A stretch of 64,000 nucleotides of DNA from positions 155,936,699 to 156,000,698 of the forward strand of contig NC_092050.1 of NCBI RefSeq assembly GCF_003086295.3, written 5' to 3'. Made by a program: the position numbers and the translations under genes. Positions 10,612 through 23,400 of this stretch are shown here, piece by piece. Every line of letters starts with the position of its first letter. Position 1 is the stretch's first letter. The DNA is from Arachis hypogaea. Taxonomy: Eukaryota; Streptophyta; Magnoliopsida; Fabales; Fabaceae. The notes under the pieces were generated by a model. The model ran no database searches and had not been told where the DNA came from. It was given only the letters and a program-made list of their open reading frames with translations.

Positions 10612-13062
10612 CTATTCTTCATTAATCATAAAATCTTTCGCATTATAATCTTCATTTTCAAGAACAGGAGGAGGAGATCTTTGGAAAAATTCTTCAAACT
10701 CATCATCGTCAAGATAAGAAATTGCTAAAGGATCCTTATAAGCACCAACAACTTTATTACCATTTATTCCATTATTTAAATCAGGATCTGAAATCAGAGC
10801 ATCCAAATCTTCTTCTTCTCCATCCTCATCAGCAACAATCTAATCTTCATCAGAGTCTAACTCAACAAGACTATCGTCATAATCAAGACTTTTTTTAATT
10901 TATTTTTTCTTTGTCAATCTTGAGTTTGTCATCACAAACACAACATCATTCATGGTTTTAGCCTTCAAACGATTTTTTCTTTTTGTGTGAACCTTTCAAA
11001 AGTATATAAAAAACATTAGTCAAACAATAAGATAGAAATAAAGAACTAACAACCAAATTTATAGAAAAAATACAAACTATATTTAAATACTAACCATCTC
11101 GAAGGCGCTCCAATTGTATTCACATCCATATGAGTTACATATCAAATTCAAGACACGAATTACGAATTGTTGAAGTTTTAGATGCTGATCCTACAAGAAT
11201 CCCACCATTGAGTTGGAGTTTTAGTAGAATTTGCATTTTGAGCTATTTTACGACCAAAAAGTTCTTTTCGGGTCTTAAAATTTTTAAGTTGAACATCCAT
11301 GTTAGTAATTAGATCTGGATTTTCTATCATCCTTTCTATACAATCATAAAACTGCTACTTCAACTCTTAAGCAATTTTAAAACCAGAATTATAATGAATT
11401 TGAGGATTCAAATAATAGCCTACAACATACAATAACCTATGAAATTGGTTGCCCCATCTTACATCAATAATATTTCAAATAGGTATGTAACTAACACATA
11501 AAAAAATTAATAAATTAATTACAAAATAAAAAATATTATTCATGCATTAATAAAATAAAAAAAATAATTAAGTAATTTATCTTGTCTCAACTCTTTAAAA
11601 TGCATTTCGTATTTTTTTCTTTACATTTTTTATTTCTTCATAAATAAACCACATTGCCAGCTTTTCTTCTAAATCCACCGTACGAAGCACATGAAGAAGA
11701 GGGTAGACAGCTCTCAAACAAATCACCATTTCTTTTCAAAACATTTTATCCAACACCACACTTGCAATTATTTTTTCATCTTTTATCTTTACAAACTTAC
11801 TAAAAGTCCATTGATCAGAAAAAAAAAATTCTTATTAAGGAAGTTTTGTTGTCATTGAGGCATCTCAAAGTAAGGTAGAAAGTTACAAAACGGGTCATAC
11901 CCGACCTCACCAAATCTTTTTCTTTGGTGTGGATGTGTAGTAGTGAAATGAGAGCAGTCCTAGCATATATGTAAGTAGTGATCTTTTTACCTCTATAAAT
12001 CGTGTCCTTGTGAAGTGTTGCTTTTTTCTCCAAGTCTTCTAACATTAAGTCAATGCAATATGCTGCGCAAGGCGTCCAAAATAACTTTTTCCTCTTTTTT
12101 ATTAACATTTCTCCTGCAGCTTTGTAATTAGCCGCATTGTCGGTGACAACTTGAATGACATTTTCTTCATTAACCTCTTTAACCACATCGTCTATCATTT
12201 TAAAAATTTTGCCAGCTGTCTTAGTAATATGAGAGGTATTAATAAATTTCAAAAATATAGTCCCTTTAGAGTTATTAACCAAAAAATTTAAAATGGTCCA
12301 TCTTCTCTTATTTATCCAACCGTCGGTCATTATTGTACAACCAACTTGCTTTCAATATGTTCTATGTTTCTCTAGTGATTGTTGAACAAGTTTCATATAT
12401 TTTTTTAAAAGAGGAACCCTTATTTCATGATAGGAGGGTGGCTTGAATCCTATTTCATATTTTACAGCTTTCTAAAACATTCTGATGTATTTCTCACTCT
12501 TTGATACGTTGAAGGGGATACCATTATTGTAGAAAAAAAGCACTAATCTCTAAACATATTTCCTCCCTAAAATTCTTCTTAAATATATTGTTGATTGTTG
12601 ATTGAGTACTAATGTGCATTTTCTTGAATATGTTGCCCTCCAATTCTTTTCTCTTTCTTTTTTCAACACCAATGTCACCTTTTGCAGTAGCTCCAGTTGG
12701 ACTTGCTCCACCCATATTTATTTTCTTGATCAAATTTACTTGCAATCCACTTACAACATCCCATATTTGCTTTTTAACTTCATCAGTAACAGCTGTATAA
12801 GCTCCAACATTTTTTTGAGCTCCCGCTAAGTAGTGTTTCAATCTATAAACTCCTCCTGAAAAAATCTTATGACAATATTTGCATTGTATTTTTTTCTCAT
12901 CTTCTCCAACATATATCCCATGCTCCCATCCTATATCAGTTCTACTTCCAAGAGCATCCTTAATAACTTTTTTTTTACTAGTAATTCTAGTTGTACTTCC
13001 TGATTGAGAAGTTGAATTGTTAGTCGAATTTTCACTTGTATTAGCTTGATTCGCCGCCATTT
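10612..13062 (-). pseudogene. hAT-superfamily transposase, decayed
   Basis: Minus-strand pieces line up as a plant hAT transposase. The start codon is at 13058-13060. An N-terminal BED-type zinc finger follows (CKYCHKIFSGG then H, about 12850-12900). A DUF659-like core (MTDGWINKRRWTILNF, then VTDNAANYKAAGEML, 12000-12330) comes next, and then the C-terminal dimerisation part (GCEYNWSAFEM near 11100, and a basic stretch near 10950) with an acidic tail ending at 10612. The frame is broken: a shift at the T-run near 12535, TGA at 11736-11738, further stops near 11330-11370 and 11590, and more shifts near 11150. An acceptor AG lies just before the start codon and a matching donor at 14413-14414, suggesting a 5' UTR intron. 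The protein would have mobilised a hAT transposon; it is now inactive. The transposon's terminal repeats were not identified. Confidence 0.85.
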
Positions 13063-15202
13063 CTATTAAAAAAAATCAAACAATAAATATTTAACAAGTC
13101 AGTTCAGTATCACATAAAAAATTTAATAATTTAACAAAAATTACAAAATTATGTTTAATGCCAATTACAATCATTATCCAAGTTCAACAACAAAATTTAA
13201 TAGTCCAATCTGAACAAAAAATATGAACATAACAAAAATTCAAAAATTGTCTTCAATGCCACAACAACAATTTAACCATTCAGTTAAAAGAAATTCAACC
13301 AAAAAAAATTAACAAAGTATTTTAAGTAATTTAGAATAAAATAGAACAAAACAAAATTTTTTTTAAAAGATTCAATTATTTATTTTAGTTCAGTTCAACC
13401 CATACTTCATCAATTCTTAGCATTAACAATATTAATAATACAATAAAAAAAGTAACTAAATAAAAGAGTAACAATTTACAAATTCTTAGCATGTATAGCA
13501 ATATTTTTAAATATCTTATCACCTCTCACTTTTTATCTATTAGTGCAATAGAAGGTATCAGATTGTTTTCAAAATCTTTTATGGAGCACTTTTCTTATTT
13601 TTTTTCTTTTTCTCACTGTTTCTTATTTTTCTCTTAATAAAACGCAATCAATTTAAATTCTGAACCTCTATCTAGGCAGACTTACTTTTTTTTTTAATTT
13701 ATAAGTTTTATTATTTCTTTTTAATTCACATAATGCCCTTTAAATTTGATACCTCATGTCTTTTATGTGTTGATACTTGATAGAAAATTCTATCTTGATA
13801 GCAGAATAACTTTTAATGGAATTGCACCTTTGTTTAAAAGAAATACTAAATTGGATTTCATTCTTTAATGTAAAATAAAGATGATTGAACTATCCTTAAC
13901 TAAAAAGTAACCGAAGCATATCAAATGATAACTGTTAAAATAGGCTAAGAGGTGAAATCAAGAAAAAATGAGCCTTGACTTTTACAATAGGAGTTTCATA
14001 TTCCATATCTAAAATGAACCAACTAAACAAAAAAAAATTCAAAGATTATTTAATACATAAAGCAAAAACAGTTACAATACTATTTTTAAATTACTAAATC
14101 ATTAAAATTGCAGATCTCAAAGAAGAAAAATCAATAAACAATGCGAAAGCTATATAATATACATACTAATATGAAATACATGGTTGCAATAAACATGAAC
14201 AGATAAGTTAACCTCAATTTGAAAGCCTATATATAATTCACATAAAACCATATTCTAAATTGAACAATATAATCAATTTGCAATATAATCAATAAGCCAA
14301 CAAAGATAGGCAATAGCAATTCAACCTGCAACATAATCAATAATAAATTAAACAAGCACAACAACAGATTGAATATTGAAGAGGATAAAAATTAAAAAGG
14401 AGGTCTTAATTTACCTGAACTACCAGTGAAGGAGAGGAGAAGAGCATTAGCAATCATGATTCCAGAGGTAGAACCAGAGATAAAGAGGCAGAGTCAGAGA
14501 GTCCCATAAATCGCAATCTCAGAATGACGCTCACACAGTCCAGCCACCACCAGTCTGATTCGACAACAACGATAGCAAACCTTACGGCGAGTCGGTGACA
14601 CTCCAAATTGAGAATTTTGGTCGCCCGAAATTTAAACTTCAGAGGGATAGCTAGAAAGATAGAGTCAAAGAAAGTCGGAGATTGAGAGACTTGAGAAAGG
14701 TGAAATTTTAAAATTTTGGCCATAGAGATAAACTGTAAAGTGAGAAAGGTTAAGAGATTAGAAAATTTACTGTTAGTCTGCTAGGGTTCCTCCATCTTCC
14801 ATAGTTTTCTATTCAGATTGGGCCATTGGATTGGATTGGGCTGCAATCAAGGGATTCAGGACCAAGAAAAGAGCCTCTTTAATCTTGAACGCAGCATCGC
14901 AGCAGAAAAGGCGATTCCGGCGGCTCTGCGTTTTTGCGTAGCAATTCTACACAATGAAGTTTGGTGCTGGACGAGAAGCAAACCCGACACGGAGAGAGGA
15001 TGCCGAAACGTGAAATTGTGTGTTGACTTTTGTAAAAAATAAGCTCTAAAATTGGCCCAATAAAATAAAAACGCACTATATTTTTAAATTATCCACTTAA
15101 ATCTTAATATTAGGATAATCATCTGTACACCTAGTAAATTAAATATTCGATCTATTCATTGTTCCTATTATTTAGTATTTTCATCGTAGATAAAATTGTA
15201 TT
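13063..15202 (-). other. 5' leader intron and upstream region of the hAT transposase remnant
   Basis: Bases 13063-14414 look like a 5' UTR intron on the minus strand: donor CAG then GTAAATTAAG at 14414, acceptor TTTAATAG at 13063. Bases 14415 to about 14780 would be the non-coding first exon. The stretch 14780-15060 is GC-richer and may include the transposon's promoter and end. The open frames here (for example 14454-14723) have no recognisable domain and I do not call them genes. Confidence 0.4.
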
Positions 15203-15390
15203 GGGTCTAACTAGAAAACGACAATCAGCGGGTAGTTAAGTTGTAAGCGTTTTATTTTTATTTAAATAAATAAATTTATTTCCTATTTTAAATCATTGTA
15301 GATAAATTATGTCGGGTCTAACTGGAAAACGACAATGAGCGGGTAGTTGTAAGCGTTTTTTTATTTATTTTCTATTTTGAATCATTGTAG
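15188..15390 (+). repeat. Two-unit tandem repeat of about 110 bp containing the 51 bp motif
   Basis: The 51 bp motif seen at 7846 recurs at 15203-15253, and with 5 bases missing plus a few changes at 15314-15358. Shared flanks, TCGTAGATAAAATTGTAT and TTGTAGATAAATTATGTC before the motifs and ATTGTAGACAAAATTATG after, show that a longer unit of about 110 bp is duplicated in tandem. Confidence 0.8.
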
Positions 15391-15782
15391 ACAAAATTAT
15401 GTTTATGTATATTATCTTTTAATTTCGTAACAACTCAAATTTGCATTCACTAGCTGCAAAATTGTAAACAATTTTTTTTAAGGTGACCTACTTTAAAGTC
15501 ATTATTATACAAATATTCTTTCTTAATTTTACTGACATTAATGATGAAATTACGTTATTATTTTTCAATTTTGCTAGTAGTGGATGTGAATTTGAGGTAA
15601 ACAAAAATGTTTCTAATTTCATAATTTGTGAGTGCAAATTTCAATTTACTTTAATTTTACTGGCACCACCATGTAAAATTAAACTACTTGCGAAATTAAA
15701 AACTAATATATAAAATATAATTCCTTCCATAATAATTTAAAATAAAAAAATTATTTAGATAAAAAGAATCAGTTGTACCCAA

Positions 15783-15783
<1 letters not shown>

Positions 15784-15826
<43 letters not shown>
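15784..15826. repeat. (TA)n microsatellite
   Basis: About 21 uninterrupted TA units. Confidence 0.95.
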
Positions 15827-15829
<3 letters not shown>

Positions 15830-18386
15830 CGCATGACTTCTTAAAATAATACTCCTTAAATTCTTTGTTGAACCCAATAGAATATAAAGTTTAAGTTTTT
15901 GGTTTTCCAATTTATTCTTCAATCCAACACTTATTTGAACGGATTATATATTAAACTAACTATTAAGCTAACTTAAATTAATTATATAAAATTTAATTTT
16001 AATATATTAACAGTGTAAAAAAATTACATAATCATCTAATCGAATTCATGTATTTAAATAATATTTTATATTAAAAATTTAAAATTAGTTATATTTATTT
16101 ATGTGATAAATATAATTATTAAATGACTTTGTAAAATCCTGTTTCATTGTATTGTATAAAAATTAAATTCGAAAATATAAACATAATAAGAAGTCATATT
16201 GAATACCAATATTTGTAATACTAGACAAATTTACGTATATATGTTAATACTTAATTTAAAATGGATTAAAGAGAAAATTTTTTAAAAGTTATAAGAAGGG
16301 AAATATATATTTTATAAATAGAGAGGAGGAGAATGTCATTTTAGTATTTCATAGGAAGGAAAATGGTATTTTTTTTTTTAAATTAATGATTTAATTTAAT
16401 CAAATAAACATGTGTAAATTATGAGTTGGAATAACTAAGAAAACGTAACCGAATTGAAACTGAAGTGTGTTATTCACTTATTCACCGCTAATTATGATTG
16501 AGGATATAGCAGTTACTAATTACTGATTTTTGCAAATTTATATCATCACAATTAATTATTGATATATTAAATAACTAATAAATTAAAATATATCATATTT
16601 TAAAAATAGAAAATAAACATGTTTAAGTGTAAATTAACCGCAACTCAATTGGATTAAATAAAAAAATAAAAATCAAATCGATAAGAACTCAAATTGTAAC
16701 AAAATATATTGATTTTGGATGTAATTATCTAAATTTTTTCATATCTAAAATACATACATCTCAAATGCTATGCAATATGCATTCAATTTTTTTTCATATT
16801 TTAAATGTAGTACATTCGAAATATGTATTTATTCATTTTGAAACCATTATATCTGAGATGTTTTTAGGATTTAAATTCGTAAATAGTCTAAGAATTATGT
16901 ATAGTACTAAATAAATTATTTATTTTATTTATATATAAACAAATTCCTATCAAATTAATTTAAATTAGTCAAAAGATTAGTTCACTTGTTTGCTTAAACA
17001 AATAATGTTAAAAATTTAAAATTTATCTTATGTATATAATAATTTATTGACAATAATAAATTTTTAAATAAAATTTAGATTTATGATAATAAATTGAAAA
17101 ATACAGTAGAAAATCTAAAAAAAATCCCCATCTAGATGCAATTATTAAAAGTTAGAGATATTGGTAATACCTTTTAAGAACCTATAGCGGCTATAGGCAC
17201 TATTCTTTAATATTTTATTATATTTTTTTCTTCCTTACATTTATGTCTCATGAGCTTCATATTAACAATGCGTGGAAAGAATATATATATATTTTATGAA
17301 TTAAATTTAATTAAATTAAAAAAATAAAATTTAAAATAATATTAATTATAAATAATTTTTATTATGTTAGACCAATTTAACTTAACTTGATTATTAATAA
17401 AAAAAATTTGGATATATAGTATTATAATAAAAATTTTATATTTGAATGTTTACTTTTAAAAATTCTTCTTTTAATTTGAAGTTAACAAAAATGACTAGAG
17501 ATTACAAGTGATACAAATGGAGCATAATAAAATTTTAAAAAAATTAAAGAATATTATACAATTTAAATTTGGTCTAGGATCAAGTATGATGTAAATGGTT
17601 TTTATCAAATTAAAAGAGTCAGCATGAAATTATTTAAAAGTTGTCTAACTTGCATAATCAAAGTTTTAGTCAAAATTTGCAACTTGAAAGTATTAGTTTA
17701 GTTACAATTTTTTACTTAATCAAAAAATGAGTTGTTACATAAGTTGATATTTATCAACTTGTCATACAATTTGATAATGATAAATGTCAAAGAAGACTCT
17801 AGTACACATTATATATATAATTTATGTACAATTTTAATCAACTTATAAATTAAATATACTTCCATAAAATACTATATAAAGAGTTACAATATTTACTAAT
17901 AGATGTCATGTTTTACACAGAATTAATGAATGAAACTTAAAGAAAAAAATAATAAAATTTTTTATATGTGAAATCTTTTACATAAATTTTCATAATATAT
18001 AAGAGAGTATTATAAATTTTTTTATATATTGTGAAATATTATAATTTTACTACTTTATCATATTATTTTTATTATTATTTATATTTTTGTTCGATTTTAT
18101 TTATTTTTTGTCCACAAATTTTAATTATATTATTTTATTCTTATTAAGTATTAACTCTGGTGTCTAACGTCTATTGGTCCTAGGACAGTCGGCAAGTAGT
18201 GTGCTGTCTTGATTCTCTCATTATCCTTTCTAATGATGATGTGTACCATAATATTTTTTAACTTTTCTCCGTAAACTATCAATTTTTATGTATCTTTCAC
18301 GTTCAAAATAAATTAAAGCAGCATTTATTAGAATGTGAAAACAGTAACAACAATAACAATAAATAGACACAACTATATATAGTTTA

Positions 18387-18389
<3 letters not shown>

Positions 18390-18448
<59 letters not shown>
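18390..18448. repeat. (AT)n microsatellite
   Basis: A long AT run interrupted once by GTAT, about 145 bases before the left LTR of the copia element. Confidence 0.95.
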
Positions 18449-18593
18449 GTGAGTGATAAACAAGAAAAGTGTTTTACAAAATTAACAGGATTTATATACT
18501 AACTTGTACGACTAAATATAATTAATAGTTGTTAGTGTATATACTTCTCTAATAAATAGGAGTATTCTTAAATTTTTTCCACACGCACACCCA

Positions 18594-19118
18594 TGTTGTG
18601 ATATGGATGACCACGTAGACTCATCTTCTCAATATTGAAGGAATCATTTTTAAGAGAGAATGGATTTAATGAGGTTTAAAAAAGCTAGTTTTGTATACCT
18701 ATAAAAGGATGTACGGGCAAAAGGAATAAACAACAATAACAACAGAACAAAAATATTATTCTTCCTTCCTTTTCATACAAATAAATCAATCCTCTTTTAT
18801 GCAATCAAATACCCTTCTCCTTATATTACTATTACAATTCTTTCTCTTCTTTTATTTTATAAGTATTTTAAATTCTATTTTCTATTACTCTTTACATATA
18901 ATATTAATAGCAATATTAACCATCTTTATTATATTGAGATAGTATCAAATGCAAATCTCTCTCTCTTTATTTTTAATACTTTTTCTTATCTTTGTATATA
19001 TATACACAATACAACATATAATATTATTATATATATATAATAATTATTGAGCTAATTATAATAATAGAGTCTTCTATTTATACATCTTTATTATATATAT
19101 ATCTTTTATTTCACAACA
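18594..19118 (+). repeat. 5' LTR of copia element 1
   Basis: 525 bp, same length as the 3' copy. It contains a TATA box CTATAAAAGG at 18700-18709, a likely start region about 30 bases further on (ACAACAATAACAACAG), and T-rich and TA-rich U5 sequence. Confidence 0.95.
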
Positions 19119-19120
19119 CG

Positions 19121-19138
19121 TTATCAGCACGAGACTCT
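19121..19138 (+). other. Primer-binding site of copia element 1
   Basis: TTATCAGCACGAGACTCT begins two bases after the LTR. The position fits a primer-binding site. The sequence resembles sites seen in other plant copia elements that pair with an internal part of a tRNA rather than its 3' CCA end. The tRNA was not identified. Confidence 0.55.
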
Positions 19139-19178
19139 GATCAAATTTTTAGGAAGACTCAGGTAACAAATTTTCATT

Positions 19179-20150
19179 ATGTCGAAGCTCTCTCATCTTG
19201 AATTCAATGCTCTTGATATATCTGGAAACAATTATTTATCATGGATATTAGATGCTGAAATCCATCTTTATTCAATGGATCTTGGAGATACCATTAAGGC
19301 TGAAAATAATGCATCCCAGAAGGATAAAGCTAAAGCCATGATTTTTCTCCGTCGTCATCTTGACGAAGGATTGAAAAATGAATATCTTACATTAAAAGAT
19401 CCTGCAGATCTTTGGAAAGACCTTGAAGAAAGGTATAATCATCAGAAAACGGTGATACTTCCTCAGGCCCGGTATGAATGGACGCATTTGCGTTTACAAG
19501 ATTTTAAATCTATAAATGAATATAATTCTGCAATGTTTCGAATTACCTCACGAATGAAATTGTGTGGGGAAAAAATAACTGATCATGATATGTTGGAGAA
19601 AACTTTCTCAACCTTCCATGCCTCGAATGTGCTCCTGCAGCAGTAGTATCGAGAGAAAGGATTTAAAAAATATTCTGAGTTAATTTCTTGCCTTCTTGTT
19701 GCTGAACGCAACAATGAGTTGTTATTGAAAAATCATGAAGCGCACCCAGCTGGCGCTGCCCCATTTCCTGAAGTAAATGTGGCAAATTACCCCAGAAGAG
19801 GTAAATGGCAAGGTTTTAACAATAAGAAAAATTATGGAAGGAAAAAGAATTATGTTCAAAAGAGAGGATCTCACCAGAAGTGGGACAAAGAAAGGAATAT
19901 CGGGCAGAATAAATCAACCGAGGAGAAGTGTTTCCGTTGTGGTGGAAAGGGCCATTGGTCACGTACCTGTCGTACCCCAAGGCACCTAGTCGATCTTTAC
20001 CAGGCATCTTTGAAAAAGAACGACAAAGGAAAGGAAACAAATTTTGTTTCAAATGATGCTGAGAACTCCACCACTCATTATGATGTATCTGATTTCTTTG
20101 AGGATCCTGAAGGAAATATTGGTCATTTGATCAATGATGGAATAGTTTAA
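19179..20150 (+). pseudogene. Gag of copia element 1, interrupted by one TAG
   Basis: One reading frame from ATG at 19179 to TAA at 20148-20150 (about 323 codons), broken only by TAG at 19644-19646, where a CAG glutamine codon would fit (the stop follows two CAG codons). The N-terminal part is a copia-type gag domain (SGNNYLSWILDAEIHL; later a DLWKDLEERYNHQ segment). The C-terminal part is lysine- and arginine-rich, with a CCHC zinc knuckle CFRCGGKGHWSRTC at about 19929-19970 that should bind the element's RNA. Gag would form the virus-like particle in the cytoplasm. The single stop suggests recent damage, or readthrough, which cannot be judged from sequence. Confidence 0.9.
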
Positions 20151-20425
20151 TCTGTGGGATTGTGAAGTATATATGTAAATAAATAATGTAAAGAACTTAT
20201 TGTTAAGTTTTATTTTCTATGTATTTAAGTTTCAAATGTGATGTACATAAATAATGAAATATTAATATTTATGAATTTTGAAATTATTAATTGTGTCAAA
20301 TTTTAAAATAAAATTTCAGTATATGACATTATTTTATGTACAGTGTTTCTTAGAAAAATAATTATGATCAAGTATTCAATTTAACTATGCATACTACTCA
20401 TTTTATTATTATTTATTTTTGAAGA
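20151..20425 (+). other. Spacer between gag and pol of copia element 1
   Basis: 275 bp of very AT-rich non-coding DNA separates the gag stop from the pol start, and the two frames differ (gag in frame 3, pol in frame 2 of the window). Many copia elements use one continuous gag-pol frame, so this layout implies another route to pol expression. No convincing splice pair was proven. Confidence 0.7.
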
Positions 20426-23400
20426 ATGGCAAGGATATGTAATGAAGATGTATGCCTTGCGGATAGTGCAAGTTCACACACTATTCTCAAAAGTGATATA
20501 TATTTTACCCATCTTGTGCCAAAAGAGGAATATGTTAACACTATTATTGGCTCAGGCAATGTGATAGAAGGCTCCGGAAGAGCTATAATTTTGTTTCCTG
20601 GAGGAACAAAATTTATAATAAATAATGCACTATTATCTACCAAGTCTCTGAGAAACTTGTTGAGTTTCAAAGATATTCGCCGAAATGGATATCATGTTGA
20701 GACGATGAATGAGGGAAATCATGAGTATTTATGTATCACAACTCATGATTCAAATAAGAAAGTTATATTAGAAAAATTACCCTCACTTTCATCTGGGTTG
20801 TATTATACCAAGATTAGTGCAATTGAATCACATGCCACTGTAAACCAGAAGTTTACTAGCTCAAATGAGTTCATAACTTGGCACGACCGATTGGGTCATC
20901 TGGGAACAACCATGATGAGGAGAATTATTGAAAACTCTCATGGACATTCACTAAAGAACCAGAAGATTCTTAAATCTAGTGAATTTTGTTGTGCTGCATG
21001 TTCTCAAGGGAAGTTAATTTTAAGGCCATCACCAGTAAAGATTGGATTTGAGTCCCCTGAATTCCTAGAAAGGATTCAAGGTGATATATGTGGGCCTATT
21101 CATCCACCATGTGGATCTTTTAGATATTTTATGGTCCTAATAGACGCATCTTCGAGATGGTCACATGTGTGCTTATTATCTTCTCGCAACCTGGCGTTTG
21201 CGAGATTACTGGCTCAAATTATTCGATTAAAAGCACAATTTCCAGAAAATCCAATCAAAGTAATTCGTCTTGATAATGCTGGTGAATTTACTTCCCAAGC
21301 TTTTGATGCTTATTGTATGGCTAATGGAATAAGTGTTGAACATCCAGTAGCTTATGTTCACACACAAAATGGGTTAGCAGAATCACTTATTAAGCGCCTC
21401 CAATTAATTGCTAGACCCTTACTTATGAGAACAAATCTCCCAACCTCGGTTTGGGGGCATGCTATTTTACATGCCGCAGCACTTATTCGTTTGAGGCCAA
21501 CGAGTTATCATCAATTCTCTCCTATACAATTAGCTTTTGGCCAGCAGCCAAATGTTTCCCATTTAAGAATATTTGGGTGTGCGATATATGTTCCCATTGC
21601 ACCACCTAATCGCACCAAAATGGGACCCCAAAGAAAATTGGGGATATATGTTGGATATGATTCTCCCTCTATAGTGAGGTATCTTGAGATACAAACTGGT
21701 GATGTGTTTAAAGCCCGATTTGCCGATTGTCATTTTGATGAATCAAAATTTCCAACATTAGGGGGAGAGAATAAGTTTCCTGAAAAGGAACTTAATTGGA
21801 ATGCATCATCGTTGATGCATTTAGATCCTCGATCAGCGCAATGTGAACTAGAAGTTCAAAAGATTGTACATTTGCAAAGAATAGCAAATGAATTGCCTGA
21901 TACATTTTCCGATACAAAGAGGATAACCAAATCTTATATACCAGCGGAAAATGCCCAATTCGAATTGATGTCCCAGTAGGACAAGTAGCTACTGAAGCGA
22001 ATTCACGCCAGAAGCGTGGCAGGGCGGAAAATGTCCCAATTCGAATTGATGTCCCAGTAGGAAAAATAGCCACTGAAGCAAATACACGCCAGAAGCGTGG
22101 CAGGCCTGTCGGTTCTAAAGATAGAAATCCTCGAAAGAGAAAAGAGGTAAATACTATTCCTGTTGAAAAAGACATAGTAGAGACACCCGCAGTTGTCCAA
22201 AATTCTGATATAACGCCAGAAGACGTTCAGGTACCTGAAAATTGTGAAAATGACGAGATCTCGATAAATTATGTCTTTACAGGAGAGAAATGGGACCGAA
22301 ATAAGACAATTGTCAATGAAATATTTGCATATAATGTGGCATTAGATATCATGCATGAAAGTAAGGATCTTGAGCCAAGATCAGTCGAAGAATGTCGACA
22401 AAGAAGTGATTGGCCAAAATGGGAAGCAGCCATGAAGGCTGAATTAGACTCACTTGCAAAACGTGAAGTCTTTGGACCTGTAGTCCGTACACCTGCAGAT
22501 GTAAAACCTGTTGGATACAAATGGGTATTTGTGAGAAAACGAAATGAGAAAAATGAAGTTGTGCGCTATAAAGCCCGACTTGTGGCACAAGGTTTTTCAC
22601 AAAGGCCCGGTATAGATTATGAAGAAACGTATTCCCCAGTAGTGGATGCGATAACATTGCGTTATTTGGTCAGTTTATCTGCATATCATAAACTGCATAT
22701 GCATTTAATGGATGTGGTAACAGCCTATTTATACGGCTCATTAGATCGGGATATCTATATGAAAGTCCCCGAAGGACTAAAGATATCTAAACCATCCAAT
22801 GAATATTCGCAAAGGTTATACTCAGTCAAATTGCAAAGATCTTTATATGGTCTAAAGCAATCTGGACGAATGTGGTATAATCGTCTTACTGAGTATCTGG
22901 CCAAAAACGGTTTCAAGAATGATGATATATGCCCGTGTGTTTTCATAAAGAAAACTGCTTCTGGATTCATTATAATTGCTGTGTACGTTGATGATTTAAA
23001 TATCATTGGGACTCCTGAAGAGATTCCAACAATTATAAAAATTCTAAAGGAAGAGTTTGAGATGAAAGATCTTGGAAGAACTAAATTTTGTCTCGGCCTG
23101 CAGATCGAGCATATAAAAAGTGGGATCTTTATTCATCAAACAGCATACACAGAAAAGATCTTGAAAAGATTTTATATGGATAAGTCACATCCATTAAGTA
23201 CCCCAATGATTGTAAGATCTTTAGATGTGAAAAAGGATCAATTCCGTCCTAAAGAAGAAAATGAAGATATCCTTGGTCCTGAAGTACCATATCTTAGTGC
23301 CATTGGAGCGCTAATGTATCTTGCTAATAATACGCGACCTGACATATCTTTTGCTGTGAATTTACTAGCAAGATATAGTTCCTCTCCAACCAGAAGACAT

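Larger units (their letters stand above)
15391..18588. other. Gene-free AT-rich intergenic stretch
   Basis: No coding sequence is supported. It holds a (TA)n run at 15784-15826 and another (AT)n run at 18390-18448 close to the copia element. The open frame 15483-15713 has no recognisable features. Confidence 0.6.

Noticed and set aside
14454..14723. 89-residue minus-strand frame
   Set aside because: Falls in the probable untranslated leader of the hAT transposase. No domain and no homologue recognised.
14818..15076. Overlapping frames on both strands in a GC-richer patch
   Set aside because: Overlap each other, have no domain, and look like transposon-end sequence.
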